Below, in pieces: positions 18,065-27,517 of a stretch of 64,000 nt of DNA. The notes beneath the pieces were generated by a model. The model saw only the letters and a list, made by a program, of their open reading frames with translations, had not been told where the DNA came from and did not search any database. Source of the stretch: Burkholderiales bacterium (lineage in GTDB: Bacteria > Pseudomonadota > Gammaproteobacteria > Burkholderiales > Ga0077523); NCBI GenBank assembly GCA_019745565.1, contig JAIESW010000003.1:62001-126000 (forward strand). Reading direction: 5' to 3'. Numbering within the stretch: the first letter of the stretch is position 1; the number at the start of each line of letters is the position of its first letter. Both the position numbers and the translations under genes were made by a program.

Positions 18065-20833
18065 TCAGCGATCCACGTTGCCGGCGCGAACGGCGCTCAG
18101 CGCCGACGGCTTCAGCAGCTTGAGACCCAACGCGGCCTGGTAGCCGTGGATCTCCTTCACGTCCAGCTTGCGCATGAACTCGATGATCTCGGGGCCGATC
18201 ACCTGCCCGGGCACCATGATCGGGAAACCCGGCGGATACGGGATGACGAAGTTGGCTGACACCAGCTCGGGACCGTTCTTCAGGCGGTCGTCGATCTGAC
18301 TGCCGTACAGCTTCACGTGTTCGCAGTTCGCGGCGTCGTAGGCCATGTAATAGGCGCGGCGCATGTGACCCTCGGCCGTGGTGCCCTTCGGGTCGTCCCG
18401 AAAGGCATCGTGGAAACGGCTGAAGTCCGGCAGGTCCGGCACGTCCTGCACCAGCGACTTCACGCGTTCGGCGAAGGCCGCGCGCGCGCCAGCGCCGCCG
18501 TCGGCCAGGCGCTTCTCGATGGCACGCGCCATGTCGGCCAGCGCCTTGATGATGTGGGCCAGGTCGCTGCGCGTGTTGTTGATGTTGATCTGCACCAGCA
18601 CGCTGTTGCGCGAGGTCTTGTTGATCTGGATGTCGTGCTCTTCGGCGAGCAGCGCCTTGAACTCGCTGCCGTCGTAGCCGGCGTTGCCGCACAGCAGCGT
18701 GATGCGCGTCGGGTCGAGGAAGAACTCGTCCTGGTCGAGTGCCCGCAGCCAGTGTGCCCAGGTGCCCTTGGGCGACCCAAAGTCGTCGAAGCCGGAAGCG
18801 CGGTACTGCTCCGGGATCATCTCGGCGGGTGTAGCCGCGCGGAAGTACTTTGAGATGAGCGGGTGGCCGTTGATCTCGCGCCGCAGGGTGAGGGCGAGCT
18901 GCATCATCCGGCCCACCAGCTCGTAACCCTCCAGCTCCATCTGGCGTCGCGCCACGTCGAGCGTCGCGATGATCTGCAGATTGGGCGACGTGGAGGTGTG
19001 GGTGAAGTAGGCCTCGTGGAACGCCTCCTCGACGTCGGCGAAGTCCTGGTCCTTCACCACCACGATGGAACCCTGCCGCAGGCTCGACATGGATTTGTGC
19101 ACCGAATCGGTCTCGTATACCCGGACCCGCGCGCGATCGGGGTCGGGCAGCAGGTGCATGTCGAGCAGCTTGGCATTGGCCGGATCGAGATCGCCGGCCT
19201 GCGCCTTGAACTGCTCGTAGCGCTTGCGGTATCCGGGGTCCTGCAGCTGCTCCCGCAGCAATGCGGCACCGCCCAACCCGGTGCGCCGGCGCAGGAACGG
19301 CGTGAAGCGCGCGTAGCCGTACCAGGCCTCGTCCCATAGGAAGATCAGGTCGGGCTTGATGGCGAGGCACTCTTCCATGGTGCGCTTCACGTTCGCGACG
19401 TGGCCGTCGAACGTGCAGTTGGTCAGCACCAGCATGCGCACCTTGGCGAGCTTGCCCTCGGCCTTCAACTTGAGCAGCGCCGCCTTGATCGGGCGGATCG
19501 GCACGCTGCCGTACATGGAGTACTGCGCCAGCGGATAGGCGTCGATGTAGTACGGCTGCCCGCCGGCGATGACCAGGCCGTAGTGGTGCGACTTGTGGCA
19601 GTCGCGGTCGATCAGCACGATGTCGCCCGGCCGCACCAGCGCCGAGTGCACGATCTTGTTCGAGGTGGACGTGCCGTTGGTGACGAAGAATGCATGGTCG
19701 CCGCCGAACGCCCGCGCCGCCGCTTCCTGGGCCCATTTGATGTTGCCGGTGGGCTCCAGCAGGCTGTCCAGACCGCCGGTCGTGGCGGAGGACTCGGCGA
19801 GGAACAGGTTGGCGCCGTAGAACTCGCCGAGATCGCGGATCCAGTTCGACTTGAACACCGACTTGCCGCGCGCGATGGGCAGCGCGTGGAACGTGCCGAT
19901 GGGCCGCTGCGCGTAGTGCTTGAGATTGTCGAAATAGGGGGTGCGATAGCGCTCGGTCACACCTTCCAGCACGGCGAGATGCAGCTCCATCAGCTCTTCG
20001 GCGCCGTGGAAGAAGCGGCGGATGTCGCCGCCGTCGGCGCGCCCCGCCATCGATTCGATCTCGCGCTCCGACAGCAGATAGACGTCGAGTTCGGGGCGCA
20101 GACGATGGATGAGCCTCGCCAGCGCCGGCCCGTAATCGCGCAATGAAATGCCGTCGGGGTCGAAGCCGAGCGCCTCCTTGAGATAGTCGCGCACGTGCGA
20201 GAGATCGTGCACCGAGCGGAAACCGAAGCCGTCCAGCAGCACCACCGCCTGCAGGTTGCCGTTGAAGAGCACGGCGAGCAGCGCATCCTCGAACGATCCG
20301 GCCTGCACCAGTTCGTAGACGAACGGATCCTCGGCGCGGCGCAGCTTGCGCATGTCGGCGCGCGCGCGCTCCCAGCGCACCGGATCGGTGGGCGTGACGC
20401 TCAGCACCTCGAAATAGGGCCGGTGCTTCGGTCCCGCCGCCAGTGGCGCGGGGATGAAATCCATGGTGGAGATCTCGGCCTCCACTTCCGGGTCCCAGGC
20501 CGCTGCGTCGTGGCGATAGGCGCCGGACACCAGCGCCGCCGCGATCTCGCGCGCGAGCCGGGCGACGAGCGCCGCGTCGGCTGCGGCCATGCGTTCGCGC
20601 AGCAGTTCCATGAGCCGCAGACCGGGATAGGCGAAGAAGGCCTCGAGCGGCCCGAGTTCGGCCACCAGCGCGACCGCCTCCGCGGCCAGCGCTTCGGTCG
20701 GCTGGCCGCGCTGTGCTGCCGCGGCCCAGGCGCGCGCCGCCACGTCCAGCTTTGCCCACGTGTCGGTGCGGCGCTCCGACGCGGCGAAGAAGTCCGACAG
20801 AACGAGAGTGTTGGACGCGCTGGCTTCAGACAC
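18065..20833 (-). CDS. long Orn/Lys/Arg-decarboxylase-family PLP enzyme of unknown substrate
   Basis: 922 residues from a GTG at 20833 (AGGAGA 6 bases upstream). Fold type I PLP enzyme of the Orn/Lys/Arg decarboxylase family: NGTSTSNK (about 386-393), IDRDCHKSHHYG (about 408-418), LWDEAWYGYARF (about 499-510) and the Schiff-base Lys in TDSVHKSMSSL (about K580); the C-terminal domain has FVIPYPPGFPIMVPGQ. It departs from the family in three ways: an extra helical N-terminal segment (about 1-125) before the receiver-like wing (about 135-260); replacement of the usual CPGHQGG-type loop by HALPIARGKSVFKSNW; and a length 130-200 residues above normal. It sits between two AspT-type exchangers (28 bases to aspT). 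The substrate is not predictable; an amino acid handled by AspT paralogues is a reasonable guess. Confidence 0.85.
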   Translation of the reverse strand: MSEASASNTLVLSDFFAASERRTDTWAKLDVAARAWAAAAQRGQPTEALAAEAVALVAELGPLEAFFAYPGLRLMELLRERMAAADAALVARLAREIAAALVSGAYRHDAAAWDPEVEAEISTMDFIPAPLAAGPKHRPYFEVLSVTPTDPVRWERARADMRKLRRAEDPFVYELVQAGSFEDALLAVLFNGNLQAVVLLDGFGFRSVHDLSHVRDYLKEALGFDPDGISLRDYGPALARLIHRLRPELDVYLLSEREIESMAGRADGGDIRRFFHGAEELMELHLAVLEGVTERYRTPYFDNLKHYAQRPIGTFHALPIARGKSVFKSNWIRDLGEFYGANLFLAESSATTGGLDSLLEPTGNIKWAQEAAARAFGGDHAFFVTNGTSTSNKIVHSALVRPGDIVLIDRDCHKSHHYGLVIAGGQPYYIDAYPLAQYSMYGSVPIRPIKAALLKLKAEGKLAKVRMLVLTNCTFDGHVANVKRTMEECLAIKPDLIFLWDEAWYGYARFTPFLRRRTGLGGAALLREQLQDPGYRKRYEQFKAQAGDLDPANAKLLDMHLLPDPDRARVRVYETDSVHKSMSSLRQGSIVVVKDQDFADVEEAFHEAYFTHTSTSPNLQIIATLDVARRQMELEGYELVGRMMQLALTLRREINGHPLISKYFRAATPAEMIPEQYRASGFDDFGSPKGTWAHWLRALDQDEFFLDPTRITLLCGNAGYDGSEFKALLAEEHDIQINKTSRNSVLVQININNTRSDLAHIIKALADMARAIEKRLADGGAGARAAFAERVKSLVQDVPDLPDFSRFHDAFRDDPKGTTAEGHMRRAYYMAYDAANCEHVKLYGSQIDDRLKNGPELVSANFVIPYPPGFPIMVPGQVIGPEIIEFMRKLDVKEIHGYQAALGLKLLKPSALSAVRAGNVDR

Positions 20834-20961
20834 CGGTGTCTCCTTGGACCGACTGCCTCGAGTACCCGCCGAAGGCGCTGCCGGGAAGATCGGTCCGCAC
20901 GCAGGCACCCGTTGATCGACGAATTGCGATCGGACCGATATTGCACGGAGATCGTACTGCT

Positions 20962-20989
20962 GGTCGATTGCACTTTGGTGCAAACGACC
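20962..20989. promoter_or_regulatory. 28-bp near-perfect palindrome (operator or hairpin)
   Basis: Arms GGTCGATTGCAC and GTGCAAACGACC around a TTTG centre; 11 of 12 positions pair, the exception being A opposite A. It lies 22 bases beyond the stop of the aspT-like gene at 21011 and about 130 bases before the GTG of the long decarboxylase. As RNA it is a 12-bp stem with a 4-base loop but lacks a following U tract, so a dyad operator is as likely as a terminator. A 14-base piece (ATTGCACTTTGGTG) recurs at 57947-57960 upstream of the RND pump genes. Confidence 0.5.
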
Positions 20990-21010
20990 GCGCGTTCGGG
21001 CGGGATCCGG

Positions 21011-22699
21011 TCAGGATGGAGGCGCGGTGAGGAGCACGATCACCGCCCCCCAAAGCGCCAGCAGCACGTTGCCCACCGCATAGCTCACTCCGTAGCCCAG
21101 CGTCGGGATCTTGCTCCTCGCCACTTCCTGCACGGCTGCGAGCGACGGCCCCGTGGTCCCCGCGCCACAGCAGACTCCCAGCAGGATGCCGGGATGCATG
21201 CGCAGCACGTAGCGGCCGAAGAGCACGGTCACGAGATGGGGAACCAGCGCCACGACGAGGCCCGCGACCACCAGCGCCAGACCGGACTGCTGCAGCCCTG
21301 CCACGAAAGCCGGACCGGCACTCAGTCCGACCGCGGCGATGAAGGCCGTCAGCCCGAGGGAATCGAACAGCCAGAGTGCGGGTTCCGGGATCTGTCCGAA
21401 GCGGCGTTCGACCGAACTCAGCCAGCCCAGTACCAGCCCGCCCAGCAGGACACCCACGGCTAGACTCAGCTCCAGCTGCAACGGGCCGATGCTGAGCGCC
21501 GGCAGGCCGATCAGCCCGCCGATCACGATGGCGAGCGCGACCGGGATCATGTCGGTCTGCGCAGTCGGACGCACGATCCAGCCGATCGCGGCGGCGAGCG
21601 GCTCCACGTGGCGCCGGGCCCCGGACAGCGAAACGACGTCGCCGCGATTCACCACGGTTCGCGGGGCAATCGGCAACTCCTGTCCGGCGCGCGTGATCCT
21701 GCGCAGGAAAACGCCACGTGCCGCTGCGTCGCGCGCCACATCGCCCAGGTTGCGCCCCGCGACCTTGCGATCGGTCAGCACGACGTCCACCACCAGCATC
21801 GGCACATCGAGCAATTCGCGATCCTCGACCTCGTGCCGATGCAGCGGATTGCCCTCGCCCACCAGGGCTTCGTGACGGCCCGACAGCACCAGGTGATCGC
21901 CGGGGCGCAGCCGCAACGTGGCCTGGGCATCCGCGATGTGACCGCGTTGCCGCACACGCTCCACGAAGACGCGCTGCTCCGGAAACCCTGCCTCCAGTTG
22001 TCCGACCGTCCGCTCGCCGAAATCCGCCGGCACCTCGTAGGCCCGCATGATCACTTCGTAATAAGCGGAGACCACGCCAGCCTCCTCGCGCTCGAGCCCC
22101 ATCTCGTCCTCGAGACGCCGGCACTCCGCCGCGAGATCCACCCGCATGAGCGCCGGCGCGACGCGTGACAGAAACGTGACGACCGCCACCAGCCCGACCA
22201 GATAGGTGACGGCAAACGCCACCGTCACGTTGGTGGACCAGGCTTGCTTGGTCGCGTCGTCGACGGCCGACCGCATGATCGCGTCGCCCGCGGTGCCCAC
22301 CGTGGCCGATTCGGTCATCGCACCGGCCACCAGGCCGCCGGCCGTGCCGGGATCGAATCCGAACGCACGCGACACCGCCCATGCCACGGCCAGCACGGTG
22401 CCGCACAGCAGAACCGTGAGCCCCGCCTGCGGCAGGCCGCTCGACTTGAGGCCGTTGAAGAACTGCGGCCCGGTCTTGTAGCCGATCGAGAAGAGGAACA
22501 GCAGAAAGAAGATGGACTTCAGTTCCGCCGCGACCGGAATGCCGATCTGCCCGATGACCACGCCCGCGATCAGCGAACCGATGACCGCGCCCAGCTTGAA
22601 GCCTGCAATGGAAATCCGGCCGATCGCATAGCCCGCCGCGAGCGCGAGGAACACCGCGAGCTCGGGGTGGTGGCGCAAGCTCTCCGCGAACCAGTGCAT
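21011..22699 (-). CDS. second AspT-family amino-acid exchanger
   Basis: 562 residues, same architecture as the AspT at 16345: an N-terminal membrane half beginning FLALAAGYAIGRISI, two TrkA-C-like cytoplasmic domains (about residues 210-370), and a C-terminal membrane half ending SYAVGNVLLALWGAVIVLL. In the signature near the C-terminus it has GVCCGAGTTGPSLAAVQEVARS, where the other copy has GACAGARTTTAALGA, and in the N-terminal half GAMTESATVGTAGDAIM. The loss of the Arg and the added Gly/Pro suggest a different substrate pair. It immediately precedes the unusual 922-residue decarboxylase, so the two may form an exchanger-decarboxylase pair parallel to aspT-aspD. Ribosome site GGGAGG. Confidence 0.87.
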   Translation of the reverse strand: MHWFAESLRHHPELAVFLALAAGYAIGRISIAGFKLGAVIGSLIAGVVIGQIGIPVAAELKSIFFLLFLFSIGYKTGPQFFNGLKSSGLPQAGLTVLLCGTVLAVAWAVSRAFGFDPGTAGGLVAGAMTESATVGTAGDAIMRSAVDDATKQAWSTNVTVAFAVTYLVGLVAVVTFLSRVAPALMRVDLAAECRRLEDEMGLEREEAGVVSAYYEVIMRAYEVPADFGERTVGQLEAGFPEQRVFVERVRQRGHIADAQATLRLRPGDHLVLSGRHEALVGEGNPLHRHEVEDRELLDVPMLVVDVVLTDRKVAGRNLGDVARDAAARGVFLRRITRAGQELPIAPRTVVNRGDVVSLSGARRHVEPLAAAIGWIVRPTAQTDMIPVALAIVIGGLIGLPALSIGPLQLELSLAVGVLLGGLVLGWLSSVERRFGQIPEPALWLFDSLGLTAFIAAVGLSAGPAFVAGLQQSGLALVVAGLVVALVPHLVTVLFGRYVLRMHPGILLGVCCGAGTTGPSLAAVQEVARSKIPTLGYGVSYAVGNVLLALWGAVIVLLTAPPS

Positions 22700-22840
22700 C
22701 GTGACGGCCTCCCTGCGTCATGACGTCCGGGCGTTCTGCGTCGCCTCCGGGCCATCCGGCAGCGCTGCTCCATGCCGGTGGTGTTGTCGCCGGGATTGTG
22801 CAGGAGTTGTCGCCGCGCGGCCAGCGCGCACCCGCGACGG

Positions 22841-23551
22841 CTACTGCCGGTCGTCTTCGTTGCCCAGGCGCAGCGGAATGCCCTCCGACACCGCTGCGGT
22901 ACGCCAGTTGAACAGGATCGCCAGCATGCGCAGCAGGAACGTGACGCCGATGCACAGCCACGCGGCCTGCTCCACTTCCCAGTCGTAGAGCTTGAGCACG
23001 CCGAGGAACACCAGGCAGCCGCCCACCGTCGCCAGCGCGTAGACCTGACCGGGCTTCAGGATGAGGGGCTCGTCGCGCACGATCACGTCGCGCATCATGC
23101 CGCCGCCGACCGCGTTCGCCACGCCCACCAGCAGCACCGCTCCCAGCGGCAGGCCCGCGATAATGGACTTCTGCATGCCCACGACCGCATAGGCCCCGAG
23201 GCCGAGCGCATCGACCGCCGCCATCATGCGGCCGAAGCGGCGCTCCAGCTTGAAGGTGGCGCCCGCGATCAGCGTCGCCGAAAAAACCACCAGCAGATAA
23301 CGCTCGTCGCGCAGCACCGCCGGCTCCATGGCGAGCAGGAAGCTGTCGCGGATCAGCGCGCCGCCGAGACCCGTGACGAACGCGAGCACGAACGCGCCCA
23401 CCAGGTCGTAGCCGCGATGGGTCGCGGCCCAGGCGCCGGTCAGGGCGAAGCAGAAGATCGCACCGAGATCGAAGAAGATCGGCAGCGCGAAGGCCCCATG
23501 CAGCGTGACGGGGGCACGCAGCGAATGGAGGAGTTCGAGCAGTTCGCTCAT
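22841..23551 (-). CDS. TRIC (UPF0126) cation-channel family membrane protein
   Basis: 236 residues with two copies of the UPF0126/TRIC repeat: FFDLGAIFCFALTGAWAATHRGYDLVGAFVLAFVTGLGGALIRD and AVDALGLGAYAVVGMQKSI ... VGVANAVGGGMMRDVIV, with the conserved GG(G)xxRD at the end of each repeat. Seven membrane segments predicted. Prokaryotic TRIC proteins are trimeric monovalent cation channels or transporters; some homologues (YadS/YicG) are linked to amino-acid (glycine) uptake. The ATG is abutted by a 9-bp-stem hairpin (23552-23572) and shows no separate Shine-Dalgarno site, so translation may be controlled. Confidence 0.88.
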   Translation of the reverse strand: MSELLELLHSLRAPVTLHGAFALPIFFDLGAIFCFALTGAWAATHRGYDLVGAFVLAFVTGLGGALIRDSFLLAMEPAVLRDERYLLVVFSATLIAGATFKLERRFGRMMAAVDALGLGAYAVVGMQKSIIAGLPLGAVLLVGVANAVGGGMMRDVIVRDEPLILKPGQVYALATVGGCLVFLGVLKLYDWEVEQAAWLCIGVTFLLRMLAILFNWRTAAVSEGIPLRLGNEDDRQ

Positions 23552-23572
23552 GCCGATGGGCTTCCCATCGGC
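23552..23572 (-). promoter_or_regulatory. perfect hairpin abutting the TRIC start codon
   Basis: GCCGATGGG and CCCATCGGC form a perfect 9-bp stem with a 3-base loop; on the minus strand the stem ends exactly at the ATG. The only purine-rich, Shine-Dalgarno-like bases (GGGAAG) are inside the stem-loop, so the structure would hide the ribosome-binding region. No U run follows, which argues against a simple intrinsic terminator. Confidence 0.45.
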
Positions 23573-23634
23573 TCATTGTTGCGCATTTCGCCGTCCGACT
23601 CATCGCAAACGGGATGGGTGCCGCTCAGCCAGGG

Positions 23635-24165
23635 CTAATCGTCGTCCGCCCCGGACGCGGGCTTCGCAAGCTCGAGCGGCCAGACCTTCGCCATCAACCA
23701 GCTGACGGCGAGCCCCACCAGGCAGCCGAACAGGACTTCCCCCACCTTGTGCAAGCCTTCGGTCATGCCGGTCAACTTCGACTGATGTAGGCCCGCGGCA
23801 ATCACGATGGCGGCCGTGATCGGAGCCTGCCGCCACATGGTCGGGATACGCACGAGATAGGACGACACGAGCACGGTCGCAGCCAGCGTGAGCGGCAGCT
23901 TCCATTCGCTCGAACCGCCCACCACGAGGAAGACCAAGCCGACCGCGCACCCGACGACGACGTTGATCAAGCGGCTCCTGAACATCCGCCGGGCCACGTC
24001 CAACTGGGGATCGGCCGATGCGATCATCGAGGCGACCGCCCAGATCGGCTTGCTGTCGCCGGTGAGGCGCAGCACGTACCACACCACGGTCGCACCGACG
24101 AACACGTTGATCGCGAACCGCACCGCGAACATGCCCCGATGCGGGAAACTCGGTCCGTCAGCCAT
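23635..24165 (-). CDS. FUSC-like (aromatic acid exporter-type) membrane protein
   Basis: 176 residues, mostly membrane: about five hydrophobic helices (from FAINVFVGATVVWYVLRL to EVLFGCLVGLAVSWLMAKVWPLE). The motif SMIASADPQLDVARRMFRSRLINVVVGCAVGLVF is typical of FUSC/ArAE transporter N-terminal domains (KPxWA..t...v.qp...t.....R..gt..G). Only one membrane half is present, without the soluble domain of AaeB-type pumps, so it may act as an oligomer. AGGAGA ribosome site. Lies 122 bases after arcC, separated by a GC hairpin. Transport substrate unknown; conceivably an amine or acid product of the island. Confidence 0.75.
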   Translation of the reverse strand: MADGPSFPHRGMFAVRFAINVFVGATVVWYVLRLTGDSKPIWAVASMIASADPQLDVARRMFRSRLINVVVGCAVGLVFLVVGGSSEWKLPLTLAATVLVSSYLVRIPTMWRQAPITAAIVIAAGLHQSKLTGMTEGLHKVGEVLFGCLVGLAVSWLMAKVWPLELAKPASGADDD

Positions 24166-24187
24166 TCCTGCGCTCTCCTGTTCCGAT

Positions 24188-24216
24188 GGCCCGAGCGCAC
24201 TCGTGCGCGGTGGGCC
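24188..24216 (-). terminator. GC-rich hairpin between arcC and the FUSC gene
   Basis: GGCCC(24188-24192)/GGGCC(24212-24216) enclosing GCGCAC/GTGCGC gives an interrupted 11-bp stem. It follows arcC by about 70 bases in the direction of transcription. There is no U tract after it, so at best it is a weak or Rho-assisted terminator or an mRNA-stabilising stem that separates arc expression from the downstream genes. Confidence 0.3.
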
Positions 24217-24287
24217 GACTGCCGTGCAACCGACAGACGATGCCGGTCTGGGTAGCCGCGTTGGTCCTCACGATCGAGCACATCCCT

Positions 24288-25226
24288 TCAGGCGGCGTAG
24301 ACGACACCGTCGCCTTGCGCCGTGACCGTCGTGCCCGCTTCGCCGGCGATGATCCGGTTGAGATCGGCCAGGGCGCCGATCGCCGCACGCTTGCCGGTGG
24401 CCGACGCGAACCGGCACGCGGCATCGACCTTGGGTCCCATAGACCCGGCGGCGAACGTCATCGCAGCGAGTGCTGCCGGCGTGGCGCGGCGGATCGCCCG
24501 CTGGGTGGGCTTGCCCCAGTCCACATACACGGCATCGGTATCGGTCAGCATCACGAACAGGTCGGCGTCCAGTTCCCGGGCCAGCAGTTCGGACGCGAGA
24601 TCCTTGTCGATCACGCATTCCACGCCGACCAGCTTGCGCTTAGCGCCCTGCTCGTAGGCGGTGGGAATGCCGCCGCCGCCCGCGGCGATCACGATGGTGT
24701 TGCGCTCGAGCAGCCACTTGATGGGACGCAATTCGAAGATTCGCTTCGGTTGCGGGGAGGCGACGACCCGCCGCCACTTGTCGCCATCCTGCTTGAACGC
24801 CCAGGCCTTCTCCCGCGCGAGCCGGTCGGCCTCCTCTTTCGCGTACACGGGCCCGATGAACTTGGTCGGATCCTGGAACGCGGGATCGGCCGCATCGACC
24901 TCGATCATGGTGAGCAACGTGGCGAACGGCCGTTCGAACGGGAGCAGATTGCCCAGTTCCTGCTCGATCATGTAGCCGATCATGCCTTCGGTTTCAGCAC
25001 CCAGTACGTCGAGCGGATAGGTCTCCACCTTGGTGTAGGCGGCCCCCTGGAGCGCCAGCAGGCCCACCTGGGGTCCGTTGCCATGCCCCACGACGAGCTT
25101 GTGCTCCATCGCGACAGGCGCGAGCGCCTCCGCGGCGATGCGCACGTTGCGCCGCTGGTTCTCGGCGGTCATGGGTTCGCCCCGCCGCAGCAGCGCGTTG
25201 CCTCCGAGTGCGACGACCACGAGCAC
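24288..25226 (-). CDS. arcC: carbamate kinase
   Basis: 312 residues, the normal length. Converts carbamoyl phosphate plus ADP to ATP, CO2 and ammonia, the energy-yielding last step of the arginine deiminase pathway. Family motifs: [16 protein letters not shown] at the N-terminus, [66 protein letters not shown] and [17 protein letters not shown]. Starts with GTG at 25226, two bases after the arcB stop, with a GGAG element inside the arcB 3' end. Clearly translated as part of arcA-arcB-arcC. Confidence 0.96.
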   Translation of the reverse strand: MLVVVALGGNALLRRGEPMTAENQRRNVRIAAEALAPVAMEHKLVVGHGNGPQVGLLALQGAAYTKVETYPLDVLGAETEGMIGYMIEQELGNLLPFERPFATLLTMIEVDAADPAFQDPTKFIGPVYAKEEADRLAREKAWAFKQDGDKWRRVVASPQPKRIFELRPIKWLLERNTIVIAAGGGGIPTAYEQGAKRKLVGVECVIDKDLASELLARELDADLFVMLTDTDAVYVDWGKPTQRAIRRATPAALAAMTFAAGSMGPKVDAACRFASATGKRAAIGALADLNRIIAGEAGTTVTAQGDGVVYAA

Positions 25227-25228
25227 GG

Positions 25229-26233
25229 TCAGTCTCCGAGCGTGGCGACGAGGATCGCCTTGATGGTGTGCAGCCGGTTCTCGGCCTGCTCGAACGCGAG
25301 GTTGAGCTCGGACTCGAACACGTCGTTCGTCACCTCGAGCCCGTTGCTGATGCCGTGGGCTTCGGCGAGCTGCTTGCCGACCGTCGTCTCGGTGTCGTGG
25401 AATGCCGGCAGGCAGTGCATGAACTTGACGTGCGGGTTGGCGGTCGCCTGCATCAGCGCGGCGTTCACCTGGTACGGCAGCAGGAGTTCGATCCGCTCCT
25501 TCCAGACTTCCTTCGGTTCCCCCATGGAGACCCAGACGTCGGTATGCACGAAGTCCACGTTGCGCACGGCGGTTCGGACGTCGTCGGTGATGGTGAGCTT
25601 GCCGCCGTGCTTCTTCTCGAGATCGCGGGCGATCGACACGAACTCGTCGGCGGGCCACAGCTTCTTCGGCCCGCAGATGCGCACGTCCATGCCCATGAGA
25701 CAACCCACGATCATGAGCGAGTGGCTCATGTTGTTGCGCGTGTCGCCGAGGAAGGCGTAGCTGATCTGGGACAGCGGCTTGTCCGAATGCTCGCGCATGG
25801 TCAGGACGTCGGCCAGCATCTGCGTCGGGTGGTATTCGTCGGTCAGGCCGTTGAAGACCGGAACGCCGGCCCACTTCGCCAGAGTCTCCACACCCGTCTG
25901 GCTTGCACCGCGGTACTCGATCGCGTCGTACATCCGGCCGAGCACCCGTGCCGTGTCCTTGAACGACTCCTTGTGACCGATCTGGGAGCCGGCCGGGTCG
26001 AGGTAGGTCACGTTCGCGCCCTGGTCGTGGCAGGCCACCTCGAACGCGCAGCGCGTGCGGGTCGATGTCTTCTCGAAGATCAGCACGATCTCCTTGCCCT
26101 CCAGGTGCTTCTGCTCGGTGCGTGCGTACTTGGCGCGCTTCAGGTCGCGAGCGAGGTCCAGCAGGTAGCGGAACTCCCGTTGGGTGACGTCCTGCACGGT
26201 GAGCAGGGATCGGTTGCGCAGGTTGAAGCTCAT
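25229..26233 (-). CDS. arcB: catabolic ornithine carbamoyltransferase
   Basis: 334 residues. Signature carbamoyl-phosphate loop [15 protein letters not shown], the [12 protein letters not shown] segment, [14 protein letters not shown], and the ornithine-binding MHCLPAFHD. Length and the [19 protein letters not shown] segment match the catabolic ArcB type rather than the shorter anabolic ArgF, and its position between arcA and arcC confirms the phosphorolytic direction: citrulline plus phosphate to ornithine plus carbamoyl phosphate. Ornithine so formed is the substrate of the decarboxylase and antiporter genes about 3 kb upstream. GAGGAG ribosome site. Confidence 0.96.
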   Translation of the reverse strand: MSFNLRNRSLLTVQDVTQREFRYLLDLARDLKRAKYARTEQKHLEGKEIVLIFEKTSTRTRCAFEVACHDQGANVTYLDPAGSQIGHKESFKDTARVLGRMYDAIEYRGASQTGVETLAKWAGVPVFNGLTDEYHPTQMLADVLTMREHSDKPLSQISYAFLGDTRNNMSHSLMIVGCLMGMDVRICGPKKLWPADEFVSIARDLEKKHGGKLTITDDVRTAVRNVDFVHTDVWVSMGEPKEVWKERIELLLPYQVNAALMQATANPHVKFMHCLPAFHDTETTVGKQLAEAHGISNGLEVTNDVFESELNLAFEQAENRLHTIKAILVATLGD

Positions 26234-26290
26234 GAACGACTCCTCGGTTCGATGACGGGACGGGGTTGGCGCAGCACCTGAGGCGGCGCT

Positions 26291-27517
26291 TCAGTACGCC
26301 GGATCGCGCGAGATCGGGCAGGTCATGCAATGGCCGCCGCCGCGCCCGCGCCCGAGTTCCGATCCGCGCACGGCGACCACCTCGATGCCGGCCTTGCGCA
26401 ACAGGGCGTTGGTGTGGGTGTTGCGGTCGTACGCGACCACGACCCCGGGCTCCAGTGCGACCACGTTGTTGCCGTCGTCCCACTGTTCACGCTGGGCCTG
26501 CCAGGCATTGCCGCCGGTCTCCACCACCCGGAGTTCCTTGAGCCCCAGGGCACCCCGGACGACGTCGAACAGGTGGCCCTGGTCCGGATGGACCTCCAGT
26601 CCGCCCTTGCCGTCGGGTCGGGCGCTGTAGCACCGGATCTGATCGACCACTTCGCGAAAGGCCGTGCAGACATCGTGGCTGCAGAAGCTGAACACGGTGT
26701 CGAGGTGCATGGCAGCACGGCTCTTCGGCATCAGGCAGGCGATCACGCGCGTCGCCGCGTTCTGGGCGAAGAGTTCGTGGGCCACCTGGAAGACCGCCTG
26801 CCGCGTCGTGCGCTCGCCCATGCCGATCAGCACCACACCCTTGCCGATGGGCATGACGTCGCCACCCTCCATGGACGAGCCGCCGAAGGATTCGTCCGAG
26901 TCGCCCCACCAGATCCTGAAGCCGCCGGCGGCGAAGCGCGGATGGAACTTGTATACGGCGCGCTGCAGCAGCGTCTCGGGTTTGCGCGCGGGCCAGAACA
27001 TGGGATTGACCGTGACGCCGCCGTAGATCCAGCACGAGGGGTCGCGCTGGAACAGCGTGTTGGGAACCGGCGGCACGATGAAGTCGGTGCCGCCGAAAGC
27101 GTCAGTCAGCATGGTGGTGACCTCGCCCTTGGGCACGTCGAGGATCGCGATGCCGCCGATCAGGTGATCGGCGAGTCGCGCCGCGGGCATTTCGTCGAGC
27201 CACGGTCGGATCAGTTGAGCCACGCCGAAACCGACGTCGTTGTCGGTGACGCGGCGGTCCAGCACCCAGTCTCGCGCGGCCTTCGACGCCAGCGTCTCGG
27301 CCAGCATTTCGTGCAGATCCACGACTTCGATGCCGCGGTCGCGCATGTTCTGCACGAACGCCGCGTGGTCCTTCTGCGCCTCCTCCACCCAGAGCACGTC
27401 GTCGAACAGCAGATCCGCTGCATTCCCCGGCGTGAGCCGTTGGTGGGCGAGCCCCGGTCGACATACCATCACGGTGCGCAGCTTGCCGACCTCGCTGTGG
27501 ACTCCCAGCTTCTGCAT
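26291..27517 (-). CDS. arcA: arginine deiminase
   Basis: 408 residues. Converts arginine to citrulline and ammonia. The catalytic Cys397 lies in [16 protein letters not shown] at the C-terminus; other guanidino-modifying-enzyme motifs are [51 protein letters not shown] and the TGGNAW segment. First enzyme gene of arcABC, with a 57-base gap to arcB. GGAGG ribosome site. No arcD follows; arginine/ornithine exchange would have to come from the PotE-like transporter or another locus. The upstream 67 bases contain no FNR-type box, so control is likely from further upstream. Confidence 0.97.
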   Translation of the reverse strand: MQKLGVHSEVGKLRTVMVCRPGLAHQRLTPGNAADLLFDDVLWVEEAQKDHAAFVQNMRDRGIEVVDLHEMLAETLASKAARDWVLDRRVTDNDVGFGVAQLIRPWLDEMPAARLADHLIGGIAILDVPKGEVTTMLTDAFGGTDFIVPPVPNTLFQRDPSCWIYGGVTVNPMFWPARKPETLLQRAVYKFHPRFAAGGFRIWWGDSDESFGGSSMEGGDVMPIGKGVVLIGMGERTTRQAVFQVAHELFAQNAATRVIACLMPKSRAAMHLDTVFSFCSHDVCTAFREVVDQIRCYSARPDGKGGLEVHPDQGHLFDVVRGALGLKELRVVETGGNAWQAQREQWDDGNNVVALEPGVVVAYDRNTHTNALLRKAGIEVVAVRGSELGRGRGGGHCMTCPISRDPAY

